A stretch of DNA of 32,034 nucleotides, taken from contig PMVV01000430.1 of assembly GCA_003166475.1 (NCBI GenBank), positions 1 through 32,034 of the forward strand. Reading direction: 5' to 3'. Under the pieces are notes generated by a model, which worked only from the letters and a program-made list of their open reading frames with translations, did no database searches and was not told the origin of the DNA. A program made the translations under genes and the position numbers. This document shows, one piece after another, positions 9,864 through 16,437 of the stretch (position 1 is the stretch's first letter; the number at the start of each line of letters is the position of its first letter). The stretch is from Bryobacterales bacterium (GTDB taxonomy: Bacteria; Acidobacteriota; Terriglobia; Bryobacterales; Bryobacteraceae).

Positions 9864-11843
9864 ATGAAACGCAAAACGCTTATCTCGGTCATGGCGGCGC
9901 TCATCCTGCTCGTCGCGATCTCGATTGGGTGGGGCCAGGCCTTACATCCTTCCATCGGCGCCGAAGAGGGAAAAGCCTTAAGCATGATTGCCAAGTACGC
10001 TGGGAGTCACTCGGGTTGGCTGGATCGCCAGCTTGAGAGTCACCGTTTTCAACCGGGCCTGCCGCCCGACATCTGGCACCCGTTCCCGGCGGTCCGAAAA
10101 CTCGAAGGCTTTTATCTTGCCGCGCAGGCAGGTGGAACCGGCGGCGGCGACAAGGCGCTGGCACTATTGGCACGCGATTTGGCCCAGCAGTATGAGTCGG
10201 TAAAGTACGACCCGGCCTTGAAGCGCTATTTCGGCGATCGCCAAGCGGCCGGTCCTCTGGCCTTTGGCAAACCAGCCTCTACCGCCAAACTGGAATGGAG
10301 GGCAAGTCCGGAAGCTGGGAAGGCTATGTTGGCCATAGGTAAGTACTGTGACGGCGGCACAATGGGTGGAGCGCAAGGCATTCTGCAGCATTACCTCGAT
10401 CTGCCCCCGGAAACCGCGTTCGAGATCTTGAGGACCAGCAACAGCAGCGCGAACGCTATCCAGCAGGCGATGAACTGGGTCCCCGAGCAGGAGCGCGCTC
10501 CAAAAATACGAACAATTGTCAGCACGCTCCAAGAGTCTTATGAGAGCGCGCGCTATGAGGAAGCGTTTGTCCCGTTCTCCGACCGGCACGAGTGGGCTCC
10601 CAGGGAGCGCCGGCCCGCCGTGACGGAAGCGGCTCGGGATGGCGTCAATTACAACGAGTACTTGGAAAGCAACCACCTCAAGGAGGCTGGTGCCCGTAAA
10701 TTTGACTCGCTGAAAGTGGACCCGGAAACATTTGGCGGAGTCGTGCTCGGCAATCGCGTGACGCCGGAGTTGCCCGGTAAGGTTGAGGTCATTACGTGGC
10801 TTCCCGATGCAGACAATTCGTCGACGGGCAGACTAATCGCCCAGTTCGTGGATGGCACGGAAAAGGAATATGCGCCAGTTCTTCGAGAGGACGCCTATGC
10901 CGCGCATCAAATTGTGTACGCTGGAGTGCGTGGAGCGGGGCCAATCGCAGAAGGAGAGGGCGTTGGTCTTATCGGTTCTTTCGGCGAGGTTCCATACTTT
11001 GAAATCGGTGCTACTCGAATACAGCATGAAGGAATTCGCTCGCGCATTGTGATGCATCCGGCCATCGCGGACCTGGACCTCGGATGGTCCCTCATGCTTG
11101 CCGACGTGCTCCCGAGGCAACATGCCCGGTTTTCCAGCCTTCTGGGGAGCGCGGAGAACGCCGCGAAGCTGGACGCAACGGGCTGGCGGCCGGAGATGGA
11201 CGGCTGGAAATTCACGGATGTCCCGCTGACCATCTCGGGGCAAGGGGGGCGGCTGATCGTGGAACGGCAAGGCGGCCAATTCCCGGAGGATCTGCGACGA
11301 AGCGCTTTTTTCACTTTGACGGCCTTCTCGGCCTATGGCGGGAAAGCGCGGACGACCTTCCCGGATGTGTTTTACCCATTGGTTCCCGAGTTGACGCACA
11401 CCTCGCATGAGTACGATAGGCTCAACAGGTTTGCCGCCGTGCTCGCGATCTTTCGCTGGGCGAAGGCGTCCGGGGCGGGGAGTATCGGTCGCTTTAATGT
11501 CATTTCAAAGGTGCCCACGCCAGCTTCAATCGTGCTCACCGAGAAGGAATACCTGCCGATGCCGGATTATGAAGAAGCCCAAGCCCGCCAGGCATTGCGC
11601 GCTGCGGTTGAACGGAAACTCCGCGAAGAGTATGCCGCGCTGCCCGAAAGTATGCGCAAGCAGATTCGAGACTGCGATTCCGAACTGCAGAGGCTCGAGG
11701 GTCTCTACGAGGAGGAAAAAGATCCAGGCAAGGAAGCCGGGCTAATCAAGGAACTGATGCGGGTCAGCTCGCAGCGAGCCGATCTGCTAGGCAAGGCCCC
11801 CCGCATAAGGTACTGGAAAAAAGTTCTCGCCGAAAAAACCTAG
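9864..11843 (+). CDS. Large exported or membrane-anchored protein, function unknown
   Basis: I do not recognise this family. The 659-residue product starts MKRKTLISVMAALILLVAIS, a basic start plus one hydrophobic helix, so it is exported or N-terminally anchored. The rest is soluble-looking. Residues 20-230 are mostly helical; 270-400 contain a beta-rich stretch with FGGVVLGNRVTPELPGKVEV and GEGVGLIGSFGEVPYFEIG; residues 555-655 form a charged coiled coil (AVERKLREEYAALPESMRKQ and following). The ATG at 9864 is supported by AAGGAG at 9850-9855. It follows the TIR gene by 38 bases, so a joint role is likely but unproven. Its end abuts a minus-strand TIGR03437-like gene fragment. Confidence 0.75.
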   Translation: MKRKTLISVMAALILLVAISIGWGQALHPSIGAEEGKALSMIAKYAGSHSGWLDRQLESHRFQPGLPPDIWHPFPAVRKLEGFYLAAQAGGTGGGDKALALLARDLAQQYESVKYDPALKRYFGDRQAAGPLAFGKPASTAKLEWRASPEAGKAMLAIGKYCDGGTMGGAQGILQHYLDLPPETAFEILRTSNSSANAIQQAMNWVPEQERAPKIRTIVSTLQESYESARYEEAFVPFSDRHEWAPRERRPAVTEAARDGVNYNEYLESNHLKEAGARKFDSLKVDPETFGGVVLGNRVTPELPGKVEVITWLPDADNSSTGRLIAQFVDGTEKEYAPVLREDAYAAHQIVYAGVRGAGPIAEGEGVGLIGSFGEVPYFEIGATRIQHEGIRSRIVMHPAIADLDLGWSLMLADVLPRQHARFSSLLGSAENAAKLDATGWRPEMDGWKFTDVPLTISGQGGRLIVERQGGQFPEDLRRSAFFTLTAFSAYGGKARTTFPDVFYPLVPELTHTSHEYDRLNRFAAVLAIFRWAKASGAGSIGRFNVISKVPTPASIVLTEKEYLPMPDYEEAQARQALRAAVERKLREEYAALPESMRKQIRDCDSELQRLEGLYEEEKDPGKEAGLIKELMRVSSQRADLLGKAPRIRYWKKVLAEKT

Positions 11844-11849
11844 TAAACC

Positions 11850-12008
11850 GTTGCCGGCCAGGGTGACAGTCACCGGTTGATTGCCGGTGGGCGTACCTGG
11901 CGGGACGATGAAGTTGACCTGGGTGACTCCTGCCAGGTAATAGGGAATGCCGGCAAACGAGTTCTCGGCTGCGACGCCATTGACTAAGACCGTCACATTG
12001 GCTGATAA
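11850..12008 (-). pseudogene. Orphan TIGR03437-like (Solibacter C-terminal domain) fragment
   Basis: The minus strand encodes about 53 residues, including VTVLVNGVAAENSF, YYLAGVTQVNFIVPPGTPTG and QPVTVTLAGN. These match the pattern of the TIGR03437 C-terminal domain found on many large secreted proteins of Solibacter-like acidobacteria (GLYQVNVQVPAGVPTG in typical members, from memory). In-frame stops lie upstream (TGA near 12019) and no protein body precedes it. It is the stranded 3' end of a deleted gene. It is also the strongest taxonomic marker in the window. Confidence 0.65.
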
Positions 12009-12042
12009 AGTTCAGCACGCGGTGCTCCCTGTCTGTCAAAGA

Positions 12043-12083
12043 GGCGGCCTGAGCGGCCGCCGCAGGCTGAGAGCCTGCCCCAC
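12043..12083 (-). repeat. Twin-hairpin element between unknown gene and NUDIX gene
   Basis: Same 41-bp layout as 13387-13427: GGCGGCCT/CGGCCGCC around GAG (the closing pair is mismatched) and GCAGGCT/AGCCTGC around GAG, then CCCAC. It lies downstream of the NUDIX gene and could end transcription from that side, although no T-run follows. Confidence 0.85.
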
Positions 12084-12110
12084 GAACATTGAGTGTGTCA
12101 AAAGGACTCG

Positions 12111-12551
12111 TTAGTGTCTCCGGCGCTGGCGGAAACCTTTCTCGATGACGGGTAGCGTGCCGGTGGTGATTTGATAAGCAGACAGGAGGCGGCGTGGGAC
12201 CCAGGCGACGCGGCTGGCATCGTCGGCGGCGCGGAGGGATCCGCCGGTGACGCGGCAGATGTAGTCGATCAGAACGTAGTGATATTCGGGGGCGCCTTGA
12301 GAGTCGCGGATGATCCGCTCGAAGATTTCGAGCATCTTGAGCGGCTCGACTTCCAGGCCGGTCTCTTCGCGCACTTCGCGGACGATGCCTTGTTCGAGTG
12401 TTTCGCCGATTTCGAGGACCCCGCCGGGGAGGGACCAGTAACCCTTTAACGGTTCTCTGCCGCGTTCGACGAGAAGGATTCTGCCGCGGTCGAAGATGAG
12501 TGCGCCGATGCCCAGGACGGGGCGTTGGGGATAGCGGCGGTTATCGGGCAT
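12111..12551 (-). CDS. NUDIX hydrolase
   Basis: NUDIX enzymes hydrolyse nucleoside diphosphates linked to another moiety, such as nucleotide sugars, ADP-ribose or oxidised nucleotides. The 146-residue product has a complete NUDIX box at residues 44-66 (GVLEIGE, then REVREETGL) within an otherwise ordinary small NUDIX fold (LVERGREPLKGYWSLPGG). The substrate cannot be read from the sequence. The ATG at 12551 is chosen over the upstream in-frame ATG at 12629 because the extra 26 residues lie inside the SMP-30 gene and look like read-through. The start overlaps the SMP-30 stop by 11 bases, so it is probably translationally coupled as the last gene of the era operon. Confidence 0.9.
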   Translation of the reverse strand: MPDNRRYPQRPVLGIGALIFDRGRILLVERGREPLKGYWSLPGGVLEIGETLEQGIVREVREETGLEVEPLKMLEIFERIIRDSQGAPEYHYVLIDYICRVTGGSLRAADDASRVAWVPRRLLSAYQITTGTLPVIEKGFRQRRRH

Positions 12552-13434
12552 TGGAGAGGAGGGGCGGCCTGACTCGATACAAGGATGTTCTGGCAGTGAC
12601 GTAGAGCGTCTGGAAATCGGGGTCTGCAAAGGCGAAATTGGAGGGCGTCTCGGCGAGCGGGATGGTCGTCAGCAGTTGGCCTTCCGGGCTGTAGACGGCG
12701 ATGCCTTTGGCGGCGACGTACAGATTGCCCTTATCGTCGGTGCGGATGCCGGCTGGAATGCCGTCGATCTTGGAAATTGCAACGCGCTCATTGGAGACTT
12801 CGCCCTCGTGGTCCACGTCGTAAGCGCGGATGTTGCGGTCGTCGGAGTTGGCGACGTAGAGAATGCGCCCGTTGGGCGACAGCGCGATTCCATGGGGGCG
12901 GCCGGCGGGCCTGGCGATCACGGACAACTGGCCTTTTGGCGCGATGTGGTAGACGCCGTAAAAATCGAGCTCACGCGTATCCTGCTGGCTGCCGAACGCC
13001 GGATCGGTGAAGTAGACATGGCCGGACTTGCTCACGACGATGCCGTTGGGCGCGTTGAGCCGCTTGCCGTCCCATTTATCGGCCAGCACTTCGATGCGGC
13101 CCTTTTTGTCGGTGCGGGTCACGCGGCGGGTGTGCGTTTCGCAGGTGTACAAGCGGCCTTGCTGGTCGAAGGCGTTGCCGGCTGCGCCGTTGGAGGCTTC
13201 GCGGTAGACTTCGGTGGCTCCATCGGGCACGTGTTTCATGATTTTGCCGCGGGGGATGTCGCTGAACAGCAGGTAGCCATCGCGGGACCAGACGGGGCCT
13301 TCGGTGAAGCGGTAGCCGTGGGCTACTTTTTCGACTTGGAGATCGGGGACGTCTTGGGCGGCTAGGGGGAGCAGCAACAAGAAGAGGGCGGCCTGAGAGG
13401 CCGCCGCAGGCTGAGAGCCTGCCCCACGAATCAT
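12541..13434 (-). CDS. Exported SMP-30/gluconolactonase-like protein
   Basis: This six-bladed propeller family hydrolyses sugar lactones using one divalent metal. The 297-residue protein keeps the metal ligands: E45 in FTEGPVW, N130 in NAPNGIVV, N196 in LYVANSDD and D224 in IDGIPAGI. Residues 1-27 form a signal peptide (MIRGAGSQPAAASQAALFLL), implying a periplasmic or extracellular enzyme. The ATG at 13434 overlaps the BON stop as ATGA. Residues 4-16 are encoded by a palindromic element (13387-13427), so the region before the hydrophobic core is repeat-derived; no better start lies further inside. The substrate is unknown. Confidence 0.88.
   Translation of the reverse strand: MIRGAGSQPAAASQAALFLLLLPLAAQDVPDLQVEKVAHGYRFTEGPVWSRDGYLLFSDIPRGKIMKHVPDGATEVYREASNGAAGNAFDQQGRLYTCETHTRRVTRTDKKGRIEVLADKWDGKRLNAPNGIVVSKSGHVYFTDPAFGSQQDTRELDFYGVYHIAPKGQLSVIARPAGRPHGIALSPNGRILYVANSDDRNIRAYDVDHEGEVSNERVAISKIDGIPAGIRTDDKGNLYVAAKGIAVYSPEGQLLTTIPLAETPSNFAFADPDFQTLYVTARTSLYRVRPPLLSNAR
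13387..13427 (-). repeat. Twin-hairpin element inside the SMP-30 signal peptide
   Basis: Best-preserved copy: stem GGCGGCCT/AGGCCGCC around a GAG triloop, then stem GCAGGCT/AGCCTGC around a GAG triloop, then CCCAC. Both stems are perfect. It is read in frame on the minus strand as GAGSQPAAASQAA, the same frame and orientation as the copy in slt. Confidence 0.9.
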
Positions 13435-13733
13435 CGGGGGTTGCCTTTACCCACCACGATCAGTTCGTTGTTGACCTGCTTGACGCCGGGGACTTTGCGC
13501 GCGACCTTCTCCGCTTTGAGCTTTTGCTGTTCGTATTCTACTTTGCCACGCAAAGTAACGACGCCGTCCTTGACTTCGACCTCCATGGCGCCGCCCTTGA
13601 CCACGACGTCGTCGGCCAGCTTGCGCCTGACCAGATCGTAGAGTTGATCGTCGGAAGGGTGCTTATCGGCGGCCCAAACGCCCGCGGCCAGCACCAGGAT
13701 TATGAGTAAGGAGACTAACGTTTTAATTTTCAT
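13431..13733 (-). CDS. Exported BON-domain protein
   Basis: BON domains are thought to bind phospholipids or envelope surfaces; OsmY is the best-known example. The 100-residue product has a signal peptide (MKIKTLVSLLIILVLAAGVW, then AA) and one BON domain at about 26-95, with the family's typical DGVVTLRGKV and VPGVKQVNNELIVV. The ATG at 13733 has GGAG five bases upstream and overlaps the era stop by 11 bases. Its own stop overlaps the SMP-30 start. The context suggests an envelope protein co-expressed with era and corC. Confidence 0.92.
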   Translation of the reverse strand: MKIKTLVSLLIILVLAAGVWAADKHPSDDQLYDLVRRKLADDVVVKGGAMEVEVKDGVVTLRGKVEYEQQKLKAEKVARKVPGVKQVNNELIVVGKGNPR

Positions 13734-14628
13734 CTGCTCCGGCCATTGTACGCCAGTCGAGGGCCGCGAGGAAGCCCGCCTTCTGGCGCCAGTTAGGCTG
13801 CACCTTGATATGAAGATCGAGATAGACGTGGCGGCCGAAGAGGCGCTCCATCTCGTGGCGCGCCAGAGTGCCGATGTTTTTCAGCATGGCGCCGCCCGCG
13901 CCGATGATGATGCCCTTCTGTCCGCTGCGCTCGACATAGATGGTGGCGTAGATGCGAATGAGTTGGGGGGTATCTTCCCAGGACTCCACCGAGACGGCCA
14001 CGGAGTGCGGCACTTCTTCGCGCGTGGCTTGCAGGATTTTTTCGCGGATCAGCTCGGCGGCGAGGAAACGGTCGGGCTGGTCGGTGATGTGGTCCGGCGG
14101 AAAGTAGGCCGGGCCTTCGGGGAGGCGTTCGATAATGGCCTGGCGCAATTCGGCGACGCCATCGCCCGAGCGCGCCGAGATGGGAATGTAGCCGGCGAAG
14201 TCGTGCAGCGCGCGGTATTGCTCGATCAGGGGCAGCAGCGCGCCCTTGTCCTTGTGCAGCAGGTCGACCTTGTTGAGGAGCAGCAGGGTGGGGGTATCCG
14301 CCTTGCGGATGAGGTCGATGGCGTGACGGTCCTCGACGCCGAACTTGCGCGAGACATCCACGACGAGCAGCAGCAGGTCGCGTTCGCCGAGCGCGGCGCG
14401 CACGGTGTCCATCATGCGCTTGGTCAGCAGCGAATCGGCTTTGTGGATGCCGGGCGTGTCGAGGAACACGATCTGGGCATCGGGGAGGGTGAGCACGCCT
14501 TGGATGGAGGTGCGGGTGGTTTGGGGCTTGTTGGCGACGATGGCAATTTTAGCGCCGATGAGCTGGTTCAGCAGCGTGGACTTGCCCGCGTTGGGACGGC
14601 CGAGGATGGAGACGAAACCGGATTTCAT
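13723..14628 (-). CDS. era: GTPase Era
   Basis: Era is an essential GTPase that binds the 3' end of 16S rRNA and checks 30S maturation. The 301-residue protein has the G1 motif GRPNAGKST (10-18), G3 DTPGIH (57-62) and G4 NKVD (119-122), and a C-terminal KH domain with GIIIGAGGAMLKNIG. The start is ATG 14628 (MKSGFVSILGRPNAGKS); the in-frame ATG at 14649 would add seven residues from a hairpin-rich spacer and is less likely. It follows corC across a spacer with four hairpins and overlaps the BON gene. The phoH-ybeY-corC-era order is widely conserved. Confidence 0.97.
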   Translation of the reverse strand: MKSGFVSILGRPNAGKSTLLNQLIGAKIAIVANKPQTTRTSIQGVLTLPDAQIVFLDTPGIHKADSLLTKRMMDTVRAALGERDLLLLVVDVSRKFGVEDRHAIDLIRKADTPTLLLLNKVDLLHKDKGALLPLIEQYRALHDFAGYIPISARSGDGVAELRQAIIERLPEGPAYFPPDHITDQPDRFLAAELIREKILQATREEVPHSVAVSVESWEDTPQLIRIYATIYVERSGQKGIIIGAGGAMLKNIGTLARHEMERLFGRHVYLDLHIKVQPNWRQKAGFLAALDWRTMAGADEN

Positions 14629-14640
14629 ATTAGTGTGTAG

Positions 14641-14721
14641 GGTGGGCAATTCTGCCCGCAGCCGGCTTTCAGCCGGCCAGGCCGCCTAAAAGGCGGCTGC
14701 GGCCAAGATTGGCCGCCCTCC
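14641..14721. repeat. Multi-hairpin element between corC and era
   Basis: Four consecutive stem-loops fill the spacer: GGGCA/TGCCC (14644-14657), GCCGGCT/AGCCGGC around TTC (14661-14677), GCCGCCT/AGGCGGC around AAA (14681-14697) and GGCCA/TGGCC (14701-14714). The outer arms CCGCAGCC (14656-14663) and GGCTGCGG (14695-14702) could pair instead. It could attenuate transcription or protect RNA ends; it has no T-run. Confidence 0.8.
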
Positions 14722-14722
14722 A

Positions 14723-15982
14723 TCATTGTGTCACCGGCTGGGAACGGCGCACGCGAACCTGGGCCACTCGCAATTCGTCGCTGGCCAGGATATCGATGTG
14801 GATGCCGTTGCGCTCGACGGATTCGCCCGAATGGGGCACGCGGCCGAGCCATTCGGTGACCAGCCCGCCGACGGTGGTGGATTCGAGATCTTCCTCCGGG
14901 TGGAATTCGAGGAGGTCGCCGAGGCGCGCCACGTCGTAGCTGCCGGAAACAATGTAGCCTCCCTGGCCGTCTTCCTGCACGTCGGAATCGGGCTCGTGCT
15001 CGTCGCGGATTTCGCCCAGGATGACTTCGACGAGATCCTCCATGCTGGCGAGGCCGGCGGTGTTGCCGTACTCGTCGATCACGATGACCATATGGGTGTT
15101 GTCCTGCTGCATTTCGCGCATGAGGTCGTTGACCGGCTTGGTTTCGGGCACGGCGCGGATGGGGCGGATCAGCTCGCGAACGGTGCGGTTGGCGCGCTGG
15201 TCTTCATCCAGCTCGAACATGTCGCGCACATGCACGAAGCCGATGAACTGATCGATGGTTCCTTCATAGACCGGGATGCGCGAATACTGTTCGTCGATCA
15301 CGAGCTGCCGCAGTTGTTCGAGGGTAGCGTCCGCGGAGATGGCGACGATATTGGGCCGCGGGGTCATGACCTCGCGCACCACCTTGTCGCCGAACTCGAC
15401 CACGGATTGAATGAGTTTGCGGTCCTCCTCTTCGATGAGGCCTTCCTCGGTACCGGCGGAGATCAGCGCGTCGATGTTTTCGGCTTGAGTGGGCGGCTCT
15501 TCGGCGCCGCTGGAGTTGTCGGCGATCTCGACCAGCGACTGGAAGAAGGCGAGCACCGCGACGCAGGGCCGGGCAACCAGTCCCACGATGCGGATGAGGG
15601 GCGCCAGCGGGGCAAGCCATTGCGCTCCAGTGCGGCGGTAGAGCACCTGCGGGAGCACGTAGGCCATCACGATCATGGTGAGCCAGGAGGAGACCACGGT
15701 TTCGAGCGCTTCGGGCCAGGTCCAGGCCTGACCGTCGGCGAAGACCAGGAAGTAGAGGACGGCGATCAGGAGAATGGTGGTGTGTTTGATCAGGGTGAAG
15801 GAGCCGGCGCCGTCTTCGGTGGGGAAGCCGATTTTGTCTTCGAGAGTTTCCTTGAAGAATTTGATGGCGGGGAAATCGCGGGTGCGCAGGCGGAGGCTCT
15901 CGAGGTAGAGCACCTGGACGAAGGTGACCAAGCCCAGGAGGAGGGCTAGCGCAGCGATGAGGAGGGTTAGGGCGAGGGTCAT
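14723..15982 (-). CDS. CNNM/CBS-domain transporter-like protein (CorC/HlyC family)
   Basis: Members are membrane proteins linked to magnesium or cobalt export. The 419-residue product has an N-terminal membrane region (helices near 1-25, 68-84, 98-112 and 125-148), a CBS pair at about 205-325 (EVMTPRPNIVAISADATLEQ at its start, then VIVIDEYGNTAGLASMEDLV) and a CorC/HlyC C-terminal domain at about 335-415. The ATG at 15982 overlaps the ybeY stop as ATGA. The gene symbol is left open because the names corC, hlyC and ybeX are used inconsistently. Its place between ybeY and era is typical. Confidence 0.93.
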   Translation of the reverse strand: MTLALTLLIAALALLLGLVTFVQVLYLESLRLRTRDFPAIKFFKETLEDKIGFPTEDGAGSFTLIKHTTILLIAVLYFLVFADGQAWTWPEALETVVSSWLTMIVMAYVLPQVLYRRTGAQWLAPLAPLIRIVGLVARPCVAVLAFFQSLVEIADNSSGAEEPPTQAENIDALISAGTEEGLIEEEDRKLIQSVVEFGDKVVREVMTPRPNIVAISADATLEQLRQLVIDEQYSRIPVYEGTIDQFIGFVHVRDMFELDEDQRANRTVRELIRPIRAVPETKPVNDLMREMQQDNTHMVIVIDEYGNTAGLASMEDLVEVILGEIRDEHEPDSDVQEDGQGGYIVSGSYDVARLGDLLEFHPEEDLESTTVGGLVTEWLGRVPHSGESVERNGIHIDILASDELRVAQVRVRRSQPVTQ

Positions 15983-16437
15983 GGGCGGAGTCGTTCAATC
16001 AGGCCGGCGGGCAGGGCGAGGCGCTTGCGCCAGCGGGCTTCGGCGCGCTGCATTTGGCCGCGGTCGGTTTCGTGATCCATTCCCAGCAGGTGGAGGAGGC
16101 CGTGCAGCATCAGGATGCGGATTTCATTTTCGAGAGAGTGGCCGATTGCGGCGGCTTGGGCGCGGGCGCGGGCGGCGGAGATGGCGATTTCGCCGAGGTG
16201 AAGGACAGGCCGGGAGGCCTGTCCCACTGGGAATGAGAGGACGTCGGTGGGACAGTCTTTGCCTAGGAAGTCGCGGTTGAGGCGGCGGAGTGCGGCGTCG
16301 CCGGCGATCAGGCAGGTGAAGCCGGTGCCCTTGGCGACTTCGCCGCGCAAAGTTCGGGCGAAGCGTTCCAGGTTGCGGCGGTCCAGTTCCGCCGGGGTGC
16401 GGCGGAACAAAACTATGTTGTCGTCGGAGGCAGACAT
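15979..16437 (-). CDS. ybeY: Endoribonuclease YbeY
   Basis: YbeY is a zinc-dependent endoribonuclease needed for 16S rRNA 3' maturation and ribosome quality control. The 152-residue protein has the zinc motif HGLLHLLGMDH, with H112, H116 and H122, and the upstream CPTDVLSFP block. Between that block and LGEIAIS, residues 72-78 (GQASRPV) are encoded by a perfect palindrome at 16203-16224 related to the dispersed elements; the loop is variable in the family, so function is probably kept. The start overlaps phoH by 25 bases and the stop overlaps corC. Confidence 0.95.
   Translation of the reverse strand: MSASDDNIVLFRRTPAELDRRNLERFARTLRGEVAKGTGFTCLIAGDAALRRLNRDFLGKDCPTDVLSFPVGQASRPVLHLGEIAISAARARAQAAAIGHSLENEIRILMLHGLLHLLGMDHETDRGQMQRAEARWRKRLALPAGLIERLRP
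16203..16224 (-). repeat. Single-hairpin element inside ybeY
   Basis: GGACAGGCC and GGCCTGTCC form a perfect 9-bp stem around a 4-base loop. Read on the minus strand with the preceding bases it starts GTGGGACAGGCC, close to the terminus of the slt copy (GTGGGGCAGGCC). It contributes seven in-frame codons to a conserved gene. Confidence 0.8.

Noticed and set aside
12552-12629. N-terminal extension of the NUDIX protein from ATG 12629
   Set aside because: The 26 extra residues lie wholly inside the SMP-30 gene and look unlike any NUDIX N-terminus.
14629-14649. Seven-residue extension of Era from ATG 14649
   Set aside because: Era homologues start directly before SGFVSILGRPN; the extra codons fall in the hairpin-rich spacer edge.
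14726-15949. 407-residue plus-strand open frame opposite the CorC-like gene
   Set aside because: Antisense shadow; the minus-strand protein has clear CBS and CorC domains and overlaps its neighbours correctly.
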